Shown here: positions 9,352 to 18,651 of the stretch, in pieces | How the letters are laid out: each line of letters opens with the position of its first letter | Numbering within the stretch: position 1 is the stretch's first letter | Assembly (NCBI RefSeq): GCF_004145845.1 | Contig: NZ_SELP01000001.1 | Coordinates: 434,001-498,000, forward strand | From: Loktanella sp. IMCC34160 | GTDB lineage: Bacteria > Pseudomonadota > Alphaproteobacteria > Rhodobacterales > Rhodobacteraceae | Direction: 5' to 3' | DNA length: 64,000 nucleotides | Made by a program: the position numbers and the translations under genes | Notes under the pieces: generated by a model | What the model was told of the DNA's origin: nothing | Seen by the model: the letters and a program-made list of their open reading frames with translations, nothing else | Databases searched by the model: none

Positions 9352-10739
9352 TGCGCTATATCTCGACCCGGGGTCAGGCCCCGGCGCTGACCTTCGAAGA
9401 CGCAATGATGACCGGGCTGGCCCGCGACGGGGGCTTGTATGTGCCCGAAACCGTGCCGACCCTGACCAAGGACGAGATCGCGGCGCTGGCAGGCAAATCC
9501 TATGAAGAGATCGCCTTTGCGGTCATGCGCCCGTTCATCGGCGACACATTCACGGATGCGGAATTCAAGGGGCTGATCGACGCCGCCTATGCAGGCTTTG
9601 GCCATGCCGCCCGCGCGCCGCTGGTGCAGCTTGCGCCGAACCATTTCCTGTTGGAACTGTTCCACGGCCCGACGCTCGCGTTCAAGGACTTCGCGATGCA
9701 GCTGATCGGCCAGATGTTCCAGGCCTCGCTGACCCGGTCCGGCAAGCGGATCACCATCGTTGGTGCAACCTCGGGCGATACCGGCTCTGCCGCGATCGAG
9801 GCGTTCAGGGGGCTCGACAACGTCGATGTGTTCATCCTGTTCCCGCATGGCCGCGTGTCCGAGGTGCAGCGCCGCCAGATGACCACGCCCGCAGAAGCGA
9901 ACGTGCACGCGCTGGCGCTGGATGGCGACTTCGACGATTGTCAGGCCGCGTTGAAGGATATGTTCAACGACTTCGCGTTCCGGGACGAGGTCGGTCTTGC
10001 CGGGGTCAATTCGATCAACTGGGGCCGGGTTCTGGCGCAGGTGGTCTATTACTTCTCCTCTGCCGTCAGCCTTGGGGCGCCGCACCGCGAAGTCAGCTTT
10101 ACCGTGCCGACCGGCAATTTCGGTGACATCTTCGCGGGCTATATCGCCAAGCGGATGGGGCTGCCGATTGACCGGCTGGTGGTCGCCACCAACCAGAACG
10201 ACATCCTGCACCGGACGCTGGAAACCGGCGTCCAGAAGAAACAGGGCGTCTCCCCCTCGATCAGCCCGTCGATGGATATTCAGGTCTCCTCCAACTTCGA
10301 ACGCGCCCTGTTCGACGCCTATGGGCGCGATGGCGGGGTGGTGGCCGAACAGATGGCCGACCTGAAGGACAAGGGCGAGTTTCACGTCAGCCAAGGGGCC
10401 TATGACTGGCTGAAGGAACAGTTCGACAGCGGTCGGGCATCCGAGGAGGAAACGCTGGCCACGATCCGGTCGGAAAAGACCGCCTCGGGCGAGCTTTTGT
10501 GCCCGCATTCCGCCGTAGGCGTGAAAGTGGCCGAAGGGTTCCTGTCCGAGGTGCCGATGATCACGCTGGCCACGGCGCACCCGGCCAAGTTCCCCGACGC
10601 GGTGGAACGGGCCTCCGGTATCCGGCCCGCCCTGCCGCCGCGCATGGCCGACCTGTTCGACCGGGACGAACGGGTGACCCGCGTCCCCAATGACCTTGGC
10701 GCGCTGACCGCGCTGATCCGCGAAAGGCGCCGCGCTTGA
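9351..10739 (+). CDS. thrC: Threonine synthase
   Basis: PLP enzyme converting O-phosphohomoserine to threonine, the last step of threonine synthesis. The 462-residue protein begins MRYISTRGQAPALTFEDA, typical of the long Gram-negative/fungal ThrC type. It contains the PLP lysine in TLAFKDFAMQ (about residue 113) and the phosphate-binding GATSGDTGSAAIEAF. Coupling to SURF1 by the TAATG overlap, and to the following M16 peptidase by a TTGA overlap, is a common arrangement in Rhodobacteraceae. Confidence 0.97.
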   Translation: MRYISTRGQAPALTFEDAMMTGLARDGGLYVPETVPTLTKDEIAALAGKSYEEIAFAVMRPFIGDTFTDAEFKGLIDAAYAGFGHAARAPLVQLAPNHFLLELFHGPTLAFKDFAMQLIGQMFQASLTRSGKRITIVGATSGDTGSAAIEAFRGLDNVDVFILFPHGRVSEVQRRQMTTPAEANVHALALDGDFDDCQAALKDMFNDFAFRDEVGLAGVNSINWGRVLAQVVYYFSSAVSLGAPHREVSFTVPTGNFGDIFAGYIAKRMGLPIDRLVVATNQNDILHRTLETGVQKKQGVSPSISPSMDIQVSSNFERALFDAYGRDGGVVAEQMADLKDKGEFHVSQGAYDWLKEQFDSGRASEEETLATIRSEKTASGELLCPHSAVGVKVAEGFLSEVPMITLATAHPAKFPDAVERASGIRPALPPRMADLFDRDERVTRVPNDLGALTALIRERRRA

Positions 10740-12001
10740 CCGTCCAACTGCACACGCTTCCCAACGGCCTTCGGATCGTGACTGAAAACATGCCGGGGCT
10801 GAAATCGGCCTCGATCGGGGTTTGGGTCATGGCCGGGGGGCGGCACGAACGGGCCGAACAGAACGGGATTGCCCATTTCCTTGAACATATGGCGTTCAAG
10901 GGCACCAAGACCCGCAGCGCGCTTCAGATCGCCGAACAGATCGAGGATGTGGGCGGCTATATCAACGCCTATACCAGCCGGGAAACCACCGCCTATTACG
11001 CGCGGGTGCTGGAAGAGGACGTGCCGCTGGGACTTGACCTGATCGCGGATATCCTTGTGAACCCCGTCTTCGACCCCGCCGAGATCGAGGTGGAGCGCGG
11101 CGTGATCCTGCAAGAGATCGGGCAGGCGCTGGATACGCCCGATGACATCGTGTTCGATTGGTTGCAGGAAGCGGCCTATCCCGATCAGCCGCTGGGCCGG
11201 ACGATCCTTGGCCCGGTCGAACGGGTCCGGGCCTTTACCCGCGATGACCTCGCAGGCTTCGTCGGGGAACGCTATGGGCCGGACCAGATGATCCTGGCGG
11301 CGGCGGGGGCGGTCGACCATCAGGCGATCGTGCGGCAGGCCGAGGCGCTGTTCGGGCATCTGCCCCGCGTCCGCGCGGCCGAAAAGGCGGTGCCGGCCCT
11401 GTTCAAGGGCGGCGAACACCGGGCGCTGAAGCCGCTTGAACAGGTGCATTTCGCGCTGGCCTTCGAAGGGCCGGATTACCGCGACCCGATGATCTTTGCT
11501 GCGCAGATCCATTCCATCGCCCTGGGCGGCGGAATGTCGTCGCGTCTGTTCCAGGAAATCCGCGAACGGCGGGGCCTGTGCTATACCATCTTCGCGCAGG
11601 CCGGGGCCTATGACGACACCGGCATGACGACCGTCTATGCGGGCACATCCGCCGAACAGATCGCCGAACTGGCCACCATCACCGTGGATGAAATGAAGCG
11701 CGCCGCCGAGGACATGACCGAGGCCGAGGTCGCCCGCGCCCGGGCCCAGATGAAGGCCGGGATGCTGATGGGGCTGGAAAGCCCGTCGAACCGGGCCGAA
11801 CGTCTGGCGCGGATGCTGCAGATCTGGGACCGCATTCCCAGCCTTGAGGAAACCGTGGACAAGATCGACGCGGTGACCGTCGACGAGGTGCGCCGGTTCG
11901 GCGAAGACCTTGTCGGGCGGGTGGGAACGGCGCTGGCCGTCTATGGCCCGGCAGAGGCTGCCCCGCGGCTGGAGGAGATCCGCGAAAGGCTTGTCGCCTG
12001 A
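10736..12001 (+). CDS. M16 family zinc peptidase (mitochondrial processing peptidase-like)
   Basis: Pitrilysin-type metallopeptidase of 421 residues. The inverted zinc motif HFLEH is near residue 50 with the distal glutamate in VERGVILQEIGQ, so it should be catalytically active (beta-MPP/PqqL-like). The start is a TTG overlapping the thrC stop (TTGA), which fits tight coupling; the first residues MTVQLHTLPNGLRIV are the usual family start. It is directly followed by a GNAT gene with a one-base overlap. The natural substrate in bacteria is not clear. Confidence 0.93.
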   Translation: MTVQLHTLPNGLRIVTENMPGLKSASIGVWVMAGGRHERAEQNGIAHFLEHMAFKGTKTRSALQIAEQIEDVGGYINAYTSRETTAYYARVLEEDVPLGLDLIADILVNPVFDPAEIEVERGVILQEIGQALDTPDDIVFDWLQEAAYPDQPLGRTILGPVERVRAFTRDDLAGFVGERYGPDQMILAAAGAVDHQAIVRQAEALFGHLPRVRAAEKAVPALFKGGEHRALKPLEQVHFALAFEGPDYRDPMIFAAQIHSIALGGGMSSRLFQEIRERRGLCYTIFAQAGAYDDTGMTTVYAGTSAEQIAELATITVDEMKRAAEDMTEAEVARARAQMKAGMLMGLESPSNRAERLARMLQIWDRIPSLEETVDKIDAVTVDEVRRFGEDLVGRVGTALAVYGPAEAAPRLEEIRERLVA

Positions 12002-12591
12002 TGCTTGGGACCCGGCGCAAGGTTCGGATCGAAACCGAACGGATGACCCTGCGCCCGCCGATGCATGGCGATTTTCGGGATTGGGCCAACCTGCGCCGGA
12101 TCAGCCGCGATTTCCTGACCCCGTGGGAACCCACCTGGGCCGAGGATCACCTGAGCCGCAAGGCCTTTACCAACCGGGTCTATTGGGCGCAGCGGTCGAT
12201 CAACAACGGATCGGCGGTGCCGCTGTTCCTGATCCGGCGCGAGGATCAGGCGCTCTTGGGGGCGATCACACTGGACAATATCCGGCGCGGCCCGGCGCAG
12301 GCGGGCACCACCGGATATTGGATCGGCGAACCCTACGCCCGGCACGGATACATGCGCGAGGCGATCACGGCGCTGGTCCACTATGCCTTTACCAACCTTG
12401 ACCTGAGCCGGATCGAAGCGGGCTGCCTGCCGGAAAACACGCCGTCGCGCAGCCTGCTGGAAACCTGCGGCTATAAATATGAGGGCGTGGCGCAAAGCTA
12501 TCTTCAGATCAACGGACGCTGGCGCAATCATGTGCTTTACGCCAACCTGCGCCATGACCGGCGCGGCAAGACCGGGGTCGGTCTGGCCTGA
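12001..12591 (+). CDS. GNAT acetyltransferase, RimJ/RimL-like
   Basis: A 196-residue N-acetyltransferase of the RimJ type that would transfer acetyl from acetyl-CoA to protein N-termini or small amines. Visible features are ERMTLRPPMHGDF at the start, GYWIGEPYARHGYMREAI (acetyl-CoA binding strand and loop) and RIEAGCLPENTPSRSLLETCGY near the C-terminus. It overlaps the M16 peptidase stop by one base. RimJ would modify ribosomal protein S5, but the exact substrate cannot be read from sequence. Confidence 0.9.
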   Translation: MLGTRRKVRIETERMTLRPPMHGDFRDWANLRRISRDFLTPWEPTWAEDHLSRKAFTNRVYWAQRSINNGSAVPLFLIRREDQALLGAITLDNIRRGPAQAGTTGYWIGEPYARHGYMREAITALVHYAFTNLDLSRIEAGCLPENTPSRSLLETCGYKYEGVAQSYLQINGRWRNHVLYANLRHDRRGKTGVGLA

Positions 12592-12597
12592 GGGGGC

Positions 12598-12720
12598 GGT
12601 GGGTTGAAACCCACCTTACGATTGAGGGGCGCTGCCCCACTGGCCCGGTGCCCGGGCCATTCACCCCGGAGTATTTGGGGCAAAATGAGAGTGGGGGAGT
12701 AAGGTGGGTCTTGACCCACC
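12598..12720. repeat. Composite palindromic repeat: R copy, GC hairpins, B motif, second R copy
   Basis: An R palindrome (GGTGGGTTGAAACCCACC plus TTACG, 12598-12620) is followed by GGGGCGCTGCCCC, GGCCCGGTGCCCGGGCC and the B motif CCCCGGAGTATTT (12664-12676). A second, inverted R copy lies at 12699-12720 with its TTAC tail facing the first. The order R-hairpins-B matches the cluster at 61921-62012. It fills the gap between the GNAT gene and the FAD oxidase gene. Confidence 0.85.
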
Positions 12721-12741
12721 CTGCGCGAGAGGGCGGACAGG

Positions 12742-14154
12742 ATGCTGAACCCAGCGACGGCAGAGTTTGTTGGAGGCCTGGCAGCCCGCCTTGCGCCCGG
12801 TGCGCTGCGCGCGGGCGCCGGGTATTTCGAAGAACCGCGCGGCCGCTGGCAGGGGCAGGGTTTCGTCCTGGCACCCGCCAATACCGATGAGGTGGCCGAG
12901 ATCGTCCGCGCCTGTGCGGCGGCGGGCGTGGGGGTCGTGCCCTATGGCGGCGGCACCGGGCTGGTGGGCGGGCAGATTATGGCCGATGGCCCCGCGCCCG
13001 TGGTCCTGTCGCTGGAGCGAATGACCCGGGTTCGCGACCTGCTGCCCAGCGAGAACGTCCTGGTGGTCGAGGCGGGCGCGATCCTCGCCGATGTGCAGGC
13101 CGCTGCCGCCGGTGCCGACCGGTTGTTCCCCCTGTCCCTCGCCTCGGAAGGGTCGGCGCGGATTGGGGGCCTTCTGGCGACCAACGCGGGCGGGGTCAAC
13201 GTGCTGCGCTATGGCAACGCCCGGGCGCAGGTTCTGGGGCTTGAGGTGGTGACGGCGCAGGGCGAGGTCTGGAACGGGTTGACCCGGCTGCGCAAGGACA
13301 ACACCGGCTATGACCTGCGCGACCTGTTCATCGGATCAGAGGGCAGCCTTGGGATCATCACCGCCGCCGCGCTGCGCCTGTCGCCCCGGCCCGCCGCCCA
13401 TGGGGTGGCGATGCTGGCGGTGCCCGATCCCGCGGCGGCGCTGGACCTGCTGGCGCTGGCGGGCGCGCGGGTCGGCGAAACCATTTCCGCCTTCGAACTG
13501 ATCCACCGGCAGGGCCCCGATTTCCTGTCCGAGGTCGGGCCTGAGGTGTCCCGCCCCTTTGCCGAACAGCCCGATTGGATGGTTCTGATCGACCTTGGCC
13601 TGCCCACGGGCATTGTGCCGGTCGATGTTCTGGAAAGCCTCTTCGCCGAGGCGTTTGCGGCTGGGATCGTCACCGACGGGGTGGTGGCCAGTTCCGATGC
13701 GCAGGCCGCCGCGCTTTGGTCGATCCGGGAATCTATCCCGTTGGCCAATCGGCGGATCGGGTCGATCTCGTCCCATGACGTGTCTGTGCCCCTGTCGCTG
13801 ATCCCTGAATTCATTGACCGGGGCGGGCGGGCGTTGGCCGCGATGGGCGACTTCCGGATCAATTGTTTCGGGCACCTTGGCGACGGGAACCTGCATTACA
13901 ACGTCTTCCCGCTTCAGGGGCGGGACAAGGCGGAGCATCTGGACCAGCGCGAGGCGATCAAGACCTGCGTCCATGACCTTGTGCATGAGCTGGGCGGATC
14001 GGTCAGCGCCGAACACGGGGTCGGGCGGCTCAAGGTGGGGGACCTTGAACGCTATGCTGATCCGGTGAAATTGCAGCTGATGCGCCGGATCAAGGACGCG
14101 CTGGACCCCGCCGGGATCATGAACCCCGGCGCGGTGCTGCGGGCGAAAGGCTAG
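12742..14154 (+). CDS. FAD-linked dehydrogenase (D-2-hydroxyglutarate/D-lactate dehydrogenase type)
   Basis: A 470-residue flavoprotein of the VAO/PCMH family related to GlcD. The FAD pyrophosphate loop is visible in PYGGGTGLVGGQ (about residue 70) and the second FAD segment in ATNAGGVNVLRYGN. The C-terminal metal/substrate part has NCFGHLGDGNLHYNV and SAEHGVGRLK. It likely oxidises a D-2-hydroxyacid and passes electrons to ETF or a quinone. Its stop codon shares the bases CTAG with the stop of the convergent glutamine synthetase gene. It is distinct from the glcD at 55918. The substrate is not certain. Confidence 0.9.
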   Translation: MLNPATAEFVGGLAARLAPGALRAGAGYFEEPRGRWQGQGFVLAPANTDEVAEIVRACAAAGVGVVPYGGGTGLVGGQIMADGPAPVVLSLERMTRVRDLLPSENVLVVEAGAILADVQAAAAGADRLFPLSLASEGSARIGGLLATNAGGVNVLRYGNARAQVLGLEVVTAQGEVWNGLTRLRKDNTGYDLRDLFIGSEGSLGIITAAALRLSPRPAAHGVAMLAVPDPAAALDLLALAGARVGETISAFELIHRQGPDFLSEVGPEVSRPFAEQPDWMVLIDLGLPTGIVPVDVLESLFAEAFAAGIVTDGVVASSDAQAAALWSIRESIPLANRRIGSISSHDVSVPLSLIPEFIDRGGRALAAMGDFRINCFGHLGDGNLHYNVFPLQGRDKAEHLDQREAIKTCVHDLVHELGGSVSAEHGVGRLKVGDLERYADPVKLQLMRRIKDALDPAGIMNPGAVLRAKG

Positions 14155-15512
14155 ACGTTGAGCAGCAGGTGTTCCCGTTCCCACGGGCTGATCACCTGCA
14201 GGAACTCTTCGTATTCTGTGCGCTTCACGATGGAATAAACCCGCGCGAATTCCTCGCCCAGAACCTCGTGCATTTCGGTTGCCGCTTCGAACACGTCCAG
14301 CGCGTCGCCCATGACGCGGGGGATGTCTTCCTCTCCGTCATAGGCATCGCCCTTGAACTGCTTGGCGGGCCAGCATTCGTTCATCATCCCAAGATAGCCG
14401 CAGGCCAGCGAGGTCGCGATCCCGAGGTAGGGGTTGCAATCCATTCCTGCCAGCCGGTTTTCGATCCGGCGGCTGGCCGGGCTGGACAGCGGCACCCGGA
14501 TACCGGTGGTGCGGTTGTCGCGACCCCAGGCCAGGTTGATCGGCGCGGCGTGGTCGCGGACATAGCGGCGATAGCTGTTCACATAGGGCGCCAGAACAGC
14601 GATGGCCGAGGGCAGGTATTTCTGCATCCCGCCAAGGAAGTGGAAAAAGGCATCGGTCTCGCCACCCTGCGGACCCGAGAAGATATTCTGCCCGGTTTCG
14701 ATATCCACCACCGAATGGTGGATATGCATGGCGCTGCCCGGTTCTTCGGCAATCGGCTTGGCCATGAAGGTGGCGAAGCAATCGTGGCGCATCGCCGCCT
14801 CGCGGATCAAGCGTTTGAAATAGAACACTTCGTCGGCAAGCTTGACGGGGTCGCCGTGCAGCAGGTTGATCTCCAACTGGCCGGCGCCGCCTTCCTGGGT
14901 GATCCCGTCAATCTCGAACCCCTGCGCCTCGGCAAAGTCGTAGATATCGTCGATCACCGGGCCGAATTCGTCGACGGCGGTCATGGAATAGGCCTGACGC
15001 GCGGCGGCGGGGCGGCCCGACCGGCCCATCATCGGCTCGATCTTCTTGGCCGGATCAAGGTTCCGGGCAACAAGGTAGAACTCCATCTCCGGGGCGACCA
15101 CGGGTTCCCAGCCTTGCTTGCGATACAGATCGACCACCCGCTTCAGCACATTGCGCGGGCTGTAGGGGATCGGCCGGTCCTTGCGGTCATAGGCGTCGTG
15201 GATCACCTGAAGCGTCCAGTCCCCGGTCCAGGGCGCGGCGCTGGCGGTGGACATGTCCGGTTTCAGGATCATGTCGCGTTCGATAAACCCTTCCTCGCCC
15301 GCGGCTTCACCCCAGTCACCGGTGATGGTCTGGTAGAAGATGGAATCGGGCAGGTGGAAATAGGGTTGCTTGCCGAACTTCGAGGCCGGAACGGCCTTGC
15401 CCCGCGCGATGCCAGGCAGGTCCGAGATGATGCATTCCACCTCGTCCAGCCTACGGCCGGTCAGGTATTCCTTGGCCGCGTCGGGCAGTTTTGATGTCCA
15501 GTCGGTGCTCAT
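14151..15512 (-). CDS. Glutamine synthetase family protein (gamma-glutamylputrescine synthetase-like)
   Basis: An ATP-dependent glutamate-amine ligase of 453 residues. The family signatures are present: EMEFYLV in the catalytic core, MHIHHSVVD, and the ATP-site RDNRTTGIRVPLSSPASRRIENR. The N-terminal beta-grasp part (YLTGRRLDEVECIISDLPGIARGK) resembles PuuA-type enzymes rather than ammonia-assimilating GlnA. The second copy in this cluster (16261-17595) and the amidotransferase between them suggest gamma-glutamylation of an amine followed by release. Distance to the amidotransferase is three bases, so they share an operon. Confidence 0.9.
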   Translation of the reverse strand: MSTDWTSKLPDAAKEYLTGRRLDEVECIISDLPGIARGKAVPASKFGKQPYFHLPDSIFYQTITGDWGEAAGEEGFIERDMILKPDMSTASAAPWTGDWTLQVIHDAYDRKDRPIPYSPRNVLKRVVDLYRKQGWEPVVAPEMEFYLVARNLDPAKKIEPMMGRSGRPAAARQAYSMTAVDEFGPVIDDIYDFAEAQGFEIDGITQEGGAGQLEINLLHGDPVKLADEVFYFKRLIREAAMRHDCFATFMAKPIAEEPGSAMHIHHSVVDIETGQNIFSGPQGGETDAFFHFLGGMQKYLPSAIAVLAPYVNSYRRYVRDHAAPINLAWGRDNRTTGIRVPLSSPASRRIENRLAGMDCNPYLGIATSLACGYLGMMNECWPAKQFKGDAYDGEEDIPRVMGDALDVFEAATEMHEVLGEEFARVYSIVKRTEYEEFLQVISPWEREHLLLNV

Positions 15513-15515
15513 GGG

Positions 15516-16196
15516 TCAGAGCTTTCTCTCATTGAAGAACCGGGCGATGCGCTGCGCAAAGGCGGCGTTGTCGACGGGCCGGTCCGTATTGTCGATCGCC
15601 GCGTCCAGCAGCGGGTCAGGCACGACACCCCGACCTCGGGTTTCGGCAAGCCCCTTTACAAAGCCCGGTTCAAACTCCGGGTGGGGTTGCACGGTGAAGG
15701 CGCGGGTGTCGTAGACCAACGCCGCGTATTTGCAGAAATCGTTGCTGGCGCAGACCTCGGCCCCGTCGGGAATGGCGGTGACCTGATCCTGATGCCATGC
15801 GTTCAGCACGACCGTTTCGCCGCCCATGTCGTATTCGGTCCGGCCCACGGCCCAGCCGCCGGCGAATTTCTCGACCTTGCCGCCAAGGGCCTGCGCGATG
15901 ATCTGATGGCCAAAGCAGACCCCGACCATGGGGACGGCGGCGGCAAAGGCGCTGCGGATGAAATCCTCCAGCAGGGGGATGAACGGCAGGTCGTCATAGG
16001 CCCCGTGCCGCGACCCGGTGATCAGCCAGCCGTCACAGTCCTGAACGCCCTGCGGGAAGTCCATATCCACGACGGAATAGACCGCCGTGTCGAATCCCCG
16101 GTCGCCCAGCATCTTTTCAAAAAACGATCCGTAGTCGCCCCAATCATCCTTCAGGGCGTCGGGCGAATGCCCTGCTTGCAAAATACCGATCTTCAT
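15516..16196 (-). CDS. Class I glutamine amidotransferase-like protein
   Basis: A 226-residue GATase1 protein similar to the GMP-synthase amidotransferase domain, standing alone. The nucleophile cysteine is in VGVCFGHQIIAQALGG (about residue 94) and the catalytic His-Glu pair in VQPHPEFE near residue 175. Lying between two glutamine-synthetase-like genes, it could hydrolyse a gamma-glutamyl amide (a PuuD-like step), although it is not close in motif to PuuD itself. That role is inferred from neighbours. Confidence 0.88.
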   Translation of the reverse strand: MKIGILQAGHSPDALKDDWGDYGSFFEKMLGDRGFDTAVYSVVDMDFPQGVQDCDGWLITGSRHGAYDDLPFIPLLEDFIRSAFAAAVPMVGVCFGHQIIAQALGGKVEKFAGGWAVGRTEYDMGGETVVLNAWHQDQVTAIPDGAEVCASNDFCKYAALVYDTRAFTVQPHPEFEPGFVKGLAETRGRGVVPDPLLDAAIDNTDRPVDNAAFAQRIARFFNERKL

Positions 16197-16233
16197 GGGT
16201 CACCAATGGTGTTGTCAGGGGTCAGGTTACGCG

Positions 16234-16255
16234 CGCTTGTGATTTGCCACAAGCG
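16234..16255 (-). other. Intercistronic hairpin
   Basis: CGCTTGTG (16234-16241) pairs with CACAAGCG (16248-16255) across a six-base loop, in the 64-base gap between the two genes. There is no T-run, so it is more likely an mRNA processing or stability element than a terminator. Confidence 0.4.
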
Positions 16256-16260
16256 GGCTG

Positions 16261-17595
16261 TCAGACCGTGTCGAGGTAGAGGTCCAGCTTTTCGTTTGGG
16301 CTAAGCTCGCGGAAGTAATGCAGTTCCTGCCGCTTGGTCAGAACGAAGTTCTGGATCAGCTGTTCCGGCAGGATCCGCTTGGCCAGCGCGCTTTCTTCCA
16401 GCGCGTCGATCGCTTCGGCCCATGTGGCGGGGATCTGCGGAAGATCCTGTTCATAGGCGTTTCCGGAAATCGGTGGCGGCGGGGTCAGCCCGTCCTCGAT
16501 CCCCACGAGGGCAGAGCCAAGCACGGCGGCAAGGAACAGGTAGGGGTTCACGTCGCCCCCGGCGACCCGGTGTTCCACCCGGCGCCCGGCGGGGCTGCCG
16601 CCCGGCACGCGGACACTGGCGGTGCGGTTTTCATAGGCCCAGCAGACCCCGGTCGGCGCATGGCTTTCAGGCACCAGCCGGTCGTAAGAGTTGCCATGCG
16701 GGGCGAAGATCAGCGCAAGGTCGGGGATGCCCATCAGACAGCCCGCGATCGCCTGCCGCAGCAGCGGCGTGCCTTCATGCGTGCCGTCGGCAAACAGGTT
16801 GTTTCCGTCCTTGTCGATGACCGAGAAGTGCACATGCATCCCGTTCCCGGCGTAGTCTTCATAGGGCTTGGCCATGAAGCTGGCGGCCATGTCATGTTTC
16901 CGCGCCAACCCGCGCACCAGCATCTTGAACAGCCATGCATCGTCGGCGGCGCGCAGGGCGTCGTCCACATGGACAAGGTTGATCTCGAACTGGCCAAGGC
17001 CGACTTCGGATGTGGCGGCCTCGGTCTCGATCCCCATAAGGTCGCAGCCGTCGTAAAGATCGTTGAAGAAGTTGTCGAAGGCGTCCAGCGCCCGAAGCGA
17101 CAGGATTTCCGCGCCCGGACGGCGCTTGCCGGACCGGGGCGAGGCGGGCTGCCGCAACTCGCGACCCGAATCGTCGACAAGGTAAAACTCCATCTCGGTC
17201 GCCACGACCGGGGTCATGCCGAGCGCCTTGTACCGGTCCACCACGCGGGCCAGCGCATGGCGCGGATCGCCGCCAAAGGGCTGTCCGTCTTCGGTATACA
17301 TCCACAGCGGCAACAGCGCCGAAGGAGAGTGGAGCCAGGGCATCGGAACATAGCCCCGCTCGGTCGGTTGCAGCACGCCGTCGGGGTCGCCGATTTCAAA
17401 GACGAGCGGGCTGTCTTCGACATCCTCGCCCCAGATATCAAGATTCAGCACCGACAGGGGGAACCGCATCCCCTCTTCTTCGATCTTGCGGGCAAAGCGG
17501 ATCGGGATCCGTTTGCCGCGCGCCTGTCCGTTCAGGTCCGCCGCCCCGGCGCGGATGCTTTTGTATTCCGGGTGGGCGTCAAGCCAGCTTGTCAT
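16261..17595 (-). CDS. Glutamine synthetase family protein, second copy
   Basis: Another glutamate-amine ligase, 444 residues from the preferred start MTSWLDAHPEYK at 17595, which has AGGTGA just upstream. A longer frame to 17697 would begin with an odd MIIIIGPRAW and run over the operator region. It shows EMEFYLVDDSG, NGMHVHFSVIDKDG and the ATP-site YENRTASVRVPGGSPAGRRVEHR. It is clearly diverged from the 14151-15512 protein, so the two may act on different amines. It lies downstream of the ABC transporter genes with its own 249-base upstream region holding a paired operator candidate. Confidence 0.9.
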   Translation of the reverse strand: MTSWLDAHPEYKSIRAGAADLNGQARGKRIPIRFARKIEEEGMRFPLSVLNLDIWGEDVEDSPLVFEIGDPDGVLQPTERGYVPMPWLHSPSALLPLWMYTEDGQPFGGDPRHALARVVDRYKALGMTPVVATEMEFYLVDDSGRELRQPASPRSGKRRPGAEILSLRALDAFDNFFNDLYDGCDLMGIETEAATSEVGLGQFEINLVHVDDALRAADDAWLFKMLVRGLARKHDMAASFMAKPYEDYAGNGMHVHFSVIDKDGNNLFADGTHEGTPLLRQAIAGCLMGIPDLALIFAPHGNSYDRLVPESHAPTGVCWAYENRTASVRVPGGSPAGRRVEHRVAGGDVNPYLFLAAVLGSALVGIEDGLTPPPPISGNAYEQDLPQIPATWAEAIDALEESALAKRILPEQLIQNFVLTKRQELHYFRELSPNEKLDLYLDTV

Positions 17596-17688
17596 GGTCT
17601 CACCTATGGGGGACCAGGGCACGGTGGCGAATGGATGCGGCGACAGCGCGTCGCGCAGACAGTGCGGCCATGCCCTTGGCCCAATGAT

Positions 17689-17784
17689 TATGATCAAATT
17701 CTTGAAAGCCGGTTGTAGCGCCTGACTGCCCGCGTTTCGTCAAGAATCGCGGCGGTTCGGGATCACCGGAAAAATTTGATCATA
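17689..17784. promoter_or_regulatory. Paired operator candidate upstream of the glutamine synthetase operon
   Basis: TATGATCAAATT (17689-17700) and its exact inverse AATTTGATCATA (17773-17784) are separated by 72 bases. Their centres are 84 bases apart, close to eight helical turns, which would allow one regulator to hold a DNA loop. They lie 94-189 bases upstream of the ligase start at 17595. The regulator is not identifiable here. Confidence 0.5.
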
Positions 17785-17844
17785 TGTTGGATACTCTGGC
17801 GACAGCGGGGCAGGCAAGCGAAATCTTTCGCCCCGCTGCGCAGG

Positions 17845-18651
17845 TCAGCGGATCAGGTTCATCCGCAGGCGCATCTTCTGCCGCCGTTCCTTGGGCAGGT
17901 GGCGGTTCAGCTGCCTGTTCACCCGGCCGAAAATGGCGATCACGGTCAGGGTCAGCAGGATGAAATAGAAGGCCAGGATCGGGTAGGGGACGAAGGGATT
18001 AAACGTCTTGTCGGCGAAATAGCTGGCGTAATACAGCGCGTCGCCCCGCTGCCCCCAGGTCGGAAAGCCGGAAAAGGACACCAGCGCGGTGGCGTGGAAC
18101 AGAAAGATCGCTTCGTTCGTATAGGCGGGCCAGGCAAGGCGCAGCATGGTGGGCCAGATGATCCGCTTGAACCGGGGCCAGCCGGACAGGCCATAGGCAT
18201 CCGCGGCCTCGACATCGCCCTTGGGCACGGCCCGCAGCGCGCCATAGAAGATTTCCGCCGAATAGGCCGAGGTGTTGAGGATCAGCACGATCAGCGCCCC
18301 GGCCTGCGCCGAGGTCAGCCAGGGCATGATCCCGTATTGCTTGAGGCTCAGGAACAGGAAGTAGGCAAAGAAGAACTGGATGAACAGCGGCGAGCCCCGG
18401 AACACGAAGATGAACCATTCGGCGGGCTTGCGCAGCCAGCGGTTGGCCGATCCCTTGGCCACCGCAAGGGCCGAGGCGATGAAGAAGCCGACCGCGATGG
18501 CCACAAGTCCGTAGTACAGGTTCCAGATCATCCCCGATCCGATCAGGGTGAATTGCTGGCACAGGGTGAAATCGTCGCGCGGCAGCAGCCGTTCGCCGAT
18601 GCCGATGGACCGCAGCCCATAGGCCTGAATGGTTTCCCAGCAGGTCATCAT
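17845..18651 (-). CDS. ABC transporter permease, HisM type
   Basis: Inner-membrane permease of a polar amino acid uptake system, 268 residues with about five helices. The EAA loop contacting the ATPase is visible in DVEAADAYGLSGWPRFKRI. It overlaps the HisQ-type gene by four bases (ATGA), forming the usual permease pair. In most bacteria this family carries histidine, arginine, lysine, ornithine or opines; the following ligase genes hint at an amine or diamino acid, which is inference. Confidence 0.92.
   Translation of the reverse strand: MMTCWETIQAYGLRSIGIGERLLPRDDFTLCQQFTLIGSGMIWNLYYGLVAIAVGFFIASALAVAKGSANRWLRKPAEWFIFVFRGSPLFIQFFFAYFLFLSLKQYGIMPWLTSAQAGALIVLILNTSAYSAEIFYGALRAVPKGDVEAADAYGLSGWPRFKRIIWPTMLRLAWPAYTNEAIFLFHATALVSFSGFPTWGQRGDALYYASYFADKTFNPFVPYPILAFYFILLTLTVIAIFGRVNRQLNRHLPKERRQKMRLRMNLIR

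Noticed and set aside
12598-12720. CRISPR-like look of the R repeats
   Set aside because: Copies are palindromic pairs at scattered places, not a regular array with unique spacers, and no cas genes are present.
12742-14154. Second glycolate oxidase GlcD
   Set aside because: Although related, no GlcE or GlcF gene is adjacent and the motifs fit a single-subunit D-2-hydroxyacid dehydrogenase better.
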